A DNA stretch of 64,000 bases. Source: Branchiostoma floridae. Taxonomy: Eukaryota; Chordata; Leptocardii; Amphioxiformes; Branchiostomatidae. The DNA lies in assembly GCF_000003815.2 (NCBI RefSeq), contig NC_049991.1:3711784-3775783 (forward strand). Direction: 5' to 3'. Under the pieces are notes generated by a model, which saw only the letters and a list, made by a program, of their open reading frames with translations, searched no databases and was not told where the DNA came from. Within the stretch, counting starts at the first letter, position 1. Each line of letters starts with the position of its first letter. Positions 60,901 to 64,000 of this stretch are shown here, in pieces. A program made the position numbers and the translations under genes.

Positions 60901-63232
60901 TCTATCCTCTCTCTCCCTTTCTCCCTTTCTCTCTCTCTCTCTTCTCTCCCTCTCCCCTTTCTTTCTATCCTCTCTGTCTCGCTTTCTCTCTTTCTCTCTC
61001 TTCTCTCCCTTTCCCCCTCTCTCTGTCCTTCCTTCTCTCCCCTCTCTCTCTCTCTCTCTCCCTTTCTCCCCTCTCTCTCTCCTTCTCTCCCTCTCTCACT
61101 ACTCTACCCCCTCTCTCCCTCTCTTTCTCCCTCTCTTTCTCCCTCTCTTTCTCCCTCTCTTTCTCTCGCCCGGGACTTCTACCGAAGACCCACATCGTGA
61201 ATAAAAAAATCTAAAAGAAGATGGGCTTTTAAAAAGAAGCGTGCTTACACGATTACATACACTTCGATCAATGAAAAATCAACACATTTTTTACATTATG
61301 AAGTCACGAATGTGACCTACATCTGTTAATCTGCTTTGTCACAATCATCAATAAATAAACGAAGTAGCGATTTTGGATGGTGAAAAAAATCTGTCACTAA
61401 TTATGATTCGTCGTCGTAACATCAATTATTGAAAAACAAAGCCTGTGTCGACATACTGTAAATGCAGAAATGTTCTCGGTGTATCAATGTTCGCGGTTTT
61501 CGCGGAGGCCGCTTCACCGCGAATTTAAAACCACCGCGAACATTTTCCCATAACAGTAAGAGACTACAGTGTATGGTGCTACCGCGAAATTAAAACCACC
61601 GCGAAAAGTCCATTTTCCCGCTACCGCGAAATTAAATCCCCGCGAACTTAAATGCATTTACAGTATAATTGTTAAGTGGGATAACCATGAAACATTGAAA
61701 GTTTCTTTGCAGGCCATTCCACTTCAGTGACTGCTTCTTTGGCGTTCTCCTATGAGCCTATATCTACTGGCGTGCCAGGCATGTGTTACTATGCACTAGT
61801 GCGGCGAGGACGGAAGCCGAGTTCAAGCATTTTATTTATTTATTTATTTATTGCCAATGATACAACTCATTACATGGATCTACCTAGGCAGCTTTGGGCT
61901 GGTAGCGGCAGATCCACAGAGATACAGACGAACATACATCATCGGTCGACGTGATCGCACATGTTCGCACATGTTTACACACGACGGGGTTATACCGCCC
62001 CTTGCGGGGTGACATACCCTTTCATATGCGCCAGGTCTCCCGTCCGGGTGAATGATGTAAATCACCGTGAGCCGAAGCTAGGTACTCATTTTCACCTGAG
62101 TATAGTGAGGAAAGCCGTGTTAAGTGCCTTTCCCAAGTGCACAAGATCGGTAACACGGCAGGCGGATTCGAACCCGCAATCTCTCGGTCACGGGGCGAAC
62201 ACGGTCCCGCTACGCTACGCGGTCCCACATGAGTTCAAGCCTGAGTATTGCCCGTCCGCCCTGTACACGTGCCTCATCCTCTTTGTTGCATCTCATACGA
62301 AGGAAAATGCGGGTAGTGCTAGTAAACATTAAGGACATAAAACGGTATCCAGGTATGAACTGTTGCGAGACAAAAATATGCGCCATTTTGATTCCCTCGC
62401 AATAGATACTCATTATCCTGCAAGCTCCACGGGCGGGCTGCTATGCTTTCACCTGTGTGTCTAAAGACAACAACCGTCACCGTAGCGAAGCGTCGCACGA
62501 CGGTATAACGTGTTACAAGGTGAACCACAGCAAACAGTTTACAGTTTCCATTGTAATGTAAAATATGACAGTTCTAATCACGAAATTAAATCCCGCCAAC
62601 ATTTCCTCTTTTACGGTATATCATCTTAAAACAATCTTATATAAAACAATCTTATAACGAAGAAGAATATCTTAAGATAGTAAATGTACGCCACAGATCG
62701 TCCGTTAAAAAACTAAGAATCAGTTGTCACAAATTACGAATCGAATCAGGAAGACATAACCAAATTCCTCTAGAGCAAAGAATCTGCCAGTTTTGTAGTT
62801 TAGGCAAAGTAGAAGATGAAGTACATTTCACTGTGGATTGTCCTTTGTATGATAGCGATAGGAGCATTCTATTTGACTATGTGTTAAGAAAATATCCCCA
62901 CTTCAGATACTTGAACAGTAAGGAGAAATTTATATTCCTGACAGCTATTGATAAACCAACTCTAACCAACCATACAGCTAGCTACATTTACATGTATACA
63001 ATTACCAAGAAGCGAGAGGAAGTCGAATGTCCTTGAATAGATTAGACGTATATATGCATATACAAATGTGTATGATTGTTCCCCATTGTGTACATGTATA
63101 TGGTTGTTACCATGTGACCTGTACTTAGCCAAAATGTGCAATAAAGGTCTTCATTCCATTTTATTATTAATGAAATGTCACGCTCACCATGTCTATCGAC
63201 AGCAGTGTCGTCAGGACCTGATCGCGTTCGCT
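54706..63232 (-). CDS. Nicotinic-receptor-like Cys-loop ligand-gated channel subunit, 8 exons, 5' end missing
   Basis: Minus-strand exons 63232-63188, 60749-60640, 59812-59666, 59233-59036, 58158-57965, 57293-57184, 56815-56686 and 54968-54706 join in phases 0, 2, 2, 2, 1, 0 and 1 to 398 residues. Seen: RDQVLTT and WKDDYMMWDP (ligand-domain strands), the Cys-loop CRLQLQHFPFDTQTC (86-100), IFGPWNHDETELVLV (loop B Trp), M1, M2 (about 201-221), M3, a loop with PMGPWVETVILVYL, and a final hydrophobic M4 (about 368-391). The post-M3 motif and loop B are of nicotinic type. Loop C has no vicinal cysteine pair, so it is not an alpha-type subunit. The M1-M2 linker reads SAPVRLQ where nicotinic subunits have a GEK-type motif. 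Signal peptide and first exons lie right of the window. Confidence 0.88.
55590..56330. mobile_element. Inverted-repeat element with CTCGGACCA motifs
   Basis: AACCACGGGAATCAGGACGA CTCGCACC at the left mirrors GGTCCGAGTCGTCCGACATT at the right, and GTCAACTCGGACCACC mirrors GGTCCGAGTTGTCC. It lies in the last channel-gene intron. Confidence 0.75.
56686..56815 (-). CDS. Channel subunit exon: cytoplasmic loop
   Basis: Encodes VILVYLAKIMFEEENRTEPA and an acidic/polar stretch ending DIDVATLG. The donor TTGG|GTATAA is modest but gives phase 1, which the next exon requires. Reading through the donor gives a hydrophobic run that mimics M4 and a stop at 56548, possibly an intron-retention isoform. Confidence 0.72.
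57184..57293 (-). CDS. Channel subunit exon: M3
   Basis: Encodes RYYVVVIVVTSLSVINAGIL and then THISTRRKPMGPWVET, M3 and the start of the cytoplasmic loop. Phase 1 in, phase 0 out at ACG|GTAGGT. Confidence 0.9.
57965..58158 (-). CDS. Channel subunit exon: M1 and M2
   Basis: Encodes M1 (YLFVMFLPCALLMTIVLSGY), the linker LLPPSAPVR and M2 (LQMSITILLALVVLQLTIIN) with the conserved 9' leucine. Numbering from R as 0': -1' is Val, -2' is Pro, 2' Gln and 20' Asn. Donor ATCA|GTAAGA, phase 1. Confidence 0.92.
58690..59010. mobile_element. Hairpin MITE, ~320 bp
   Basis: AGCAGTTACTCAAGCAACTG and CAGTTGCTTGAGTAACTGCT are inverted ends; AAGACGTTTCAGATAGCAAC is mirrored by GTTGCTATCTGAAACGTCTG. Confidence 0.88.
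59036..59233 (-). CDS. Channel subunit exon: loops B and C
   Basis: Encodes LIFGPWNHDETELVLV, SVEWALIDNNIRPQLTYHTY and STLECTITIKR just before M1. No CC pair occurs in the loop C region. Phase 2-2, donor AAGAG|GTAAGT. Confidence 0.92.
59268..59555. mobile_element. Repeat family B, copy 3 (rearranged)
   Basis: Has GATTGGCTGACAGCTGGTTT and its near complement AACCAGCTGTCAGCCAATCA about 110 bases apart, so two half-elements face each other. It lies in the channel gene intron between the Cys-loop exon and the next exon. Confidence 0.65.
59666..59812 (-). CDS. Channel subunit exon: Cys-loop
   Basis: Encodes VYSDGRVFAVHPGTLYSS and the Cys-loop CRLQLQHFPFDTQTC with exactly 13 residues between the cysteines. 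Phase 2-2, donor TGCAC|GTAAGA. Confidence 0.92.
59831..60336. mobile_element. Foldback element, ~500 bp with ~220-bp arms
   Basis: The left arm (GACTTGCACACTTCCCATAA to TTTTAGCTGGTTTCACCC) is repeated inverted on the right (GTGAAACCAGCTAAAACC to TTATGGGAAGTGTGCAAGTC) with a short loop near 60070-60105. It is in the channel intron before the Cys-loop exon. Confidence 0.92.
60640..60749 (-). CDS. Channel subunit exon: ligand-binding domain
   Basis: Encodes WKDDYMMWDPEDFGGMA and FPSKDLWTPKINLQNK, conserved extracellular strands. Phase 0 in, phase 2 out at ACAA|GTAAAG. Confidence 0.88.
60843..61168 (+). repeat. (CT)n / CTCCCT microsatellite
   Basis: About 325 bases of C and T only, apart from a few bases. 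On the transcribed minus strand it is GA-rich and ends about 95 bases before the 60749 acceptor. Confidence 0.95.
61454..61665 (+). mobile_element. MITE family D, copy 4
   Basis: TACTGTAAATGCAGAAATGT through CGCTTCACCGCGAATTTAAA to AATGCATTTACAGTA, 212 bases, in a channel gene intron. A related fragment sits at about 62580. Confidence 0.88.
61960..62235 (-). mobile_element. SINE with conserved core and tRNA-type head
   Basis: On the minus strand: GTGGGACCGCGTAGCGTAGC, GGTTCGAATCC, GTGTTACCGATCTTGTGCAC and the core. The body is short. In the first visible channel intron. Confidence 0.82.
62660..63160 (+). pseudogene. LINE C-terminal fragment with zinc-knuckle motif
   Basis: A frame with KKLRISCHKLRIESGRH, EQRICQFCSLGKVEDEVHFT and VDCPLYDSD gives the C-xx-C-(n)-H-xxxx-C motif at the end of non-LTR element proteins. 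Ends with AATAAA-like TGTGCAATAAAGG at 63140. Front is missing. Confidence 0.8.
63188..63232 (-). CDS. Channel subunit exon (first visible)
   Basis: A 15-codon phase 0-0 exon, acceptor TTCTATAG and donor ATG|GTGAGC, encoding SERDQVLTTLLSIDM, the nicotinic-type strand that precedes WxDxxL. A 45-base exon here is usual in nicotinic receptor genes. Confidence 0.85.
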
Positions 63233-63739
63233 CTATAGAAGAGAGAAAACATGAATAATTAATATGAACCATTATCCCATACAATAAGATTCGCCATCCA
63301 ATTTGTCTAACACCATATTTGTTGTATGGCTTTTGAACTCAAATGTCGTTAAAAATAACTTTGATATGAATGAATGAATTTACTGCTCAACAATCAAACA
63401 AGGTACAATGAATGGCAACCAATAACAACTAATACTAGCTATACAGACAATGGTACTACGAAGCTACATACAGAACAACAAAATATTATCGTTAACAGCA
63501 AAGTTAGATACGGGTGTGCAAATGTTGAATTTGGAGCTGTTTTTTTTAATGTATATAGATATACAAGGAATTCTACTACTGAAATAGTTTCTGACTAATT
63601 TTGAGGAACGAACTTTGTACGTACTTTGTACAAAGACATGATATTGAAAATTCGATATCATTCTTTATCATGAAACGATTGTTTTAATAAGGATGTCCCT
63701 GTAGCTCAACTGGTAGTTTTATTTTATGATTATTATTTA

Positions 63740-63985
63740 TTAATTTAATAATGTTTCCTAATTTCCGATTCTTGAATACCACGGAAAAATTCATATTTCT
63801 CATGCAACTAGATAAACCATACATTATTGATTCCATCTGTCCTTATGTTTATAACTGTTTTAAGAAGCGAGAAGAAGTTGAACTTGTACATGCTAGAATG
63901 TATTAGCATATGTAGAGATGATAAGATACCTTCTTGTCAAAATTGTACCTTGTCACTAGCGCTACGACCTGTACTTAGCTTGTTT
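63740..63985 (+). pseudogene. Second LINE 3' fragment
   Basis: TTTCTCATGCAACTAGATAA ACC, AAGAAGCGAGAAGAAGTTGA and CTACGACCTGTACTTAGC match 62930-63130. It is cut by the window end or truncated. Confidence 0.7.
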
Positions 63986-64000
63986 GAGCACAAATGTACA

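Noticed and set aside
60823-61200. Leu-Ser-Pro repeat protein and its Arg-Glu reverse
   Set aside because: Both are translations of the CT microsatellite.

Overview
This window is invertebrate-chordate nuclear DNA, most likely from a lancelet (Branchiostoma). The reasons are intron-rich genes with canonical GT-AG sites, clear orthologues of the vertebrate genes JOSD1/2 and B9D1 at vertebrate-like length, interstitial TTAGGG-type repeat, tRNA-derived SINEs and a very high density of short inverted-repeat elements (MITEs). Two assembly gaps are present (33857-34438 and 40148-40247). The genus is inferred from general knowledge; no search was run.

Four genes can be read exon by exon, with matching intron phases at every junction. 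(1) Minus strand, 15080 down to about 733: a secreted mosaic protein of about 927 residues in 18 exons. Its order is signal peptide, linker, farnesoic-acid-O-methyltransferase-like (FAMeT) domain, C-type lectin domain with EPN and WND motifs, VWD, C8, TIL, TILa-like segment, then five tectonin repeats. It may continue past the left edge of the window. (2) Minus strand, 43227 to 34838: a Josephin-family deubiquitinase (JOSD1/2 type), 201 residues, four exons. (3) Plus strand, 46096 to 51259: B9D1, a ciliary transition-zone protein, 205 residues, seven exons, divergent from (2). (4) Minus strand, 63232 to 54706: eight 3' exons of a nicotinic-receptor-like Cys-loop channel subunit; the 5' exons lie beyond the window. 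Its M1-M2 linker has lost the glutamate typical of cation channels.

The rest is introns and intergenic DNA full of transposable elements. There are at least a dozen MITE or foldback families, some with several copies, and an internally deleted mariner. Several SINEs share one conserved core and tRNA-type promoter, and there are LINE 3' fragments. Mini- and microsatellites include an interstitial telomeric array beside a broken copy of a lectin exon. From 15.1 to 34.8 kb no convincing host gene was found.

The most novel items are the lectin-VWD-tectonin mosaic gene, three RFX/X-box-like sites around its start, the telomeric array with its duplicated exon piece, and the altered pore of the channel subunit.
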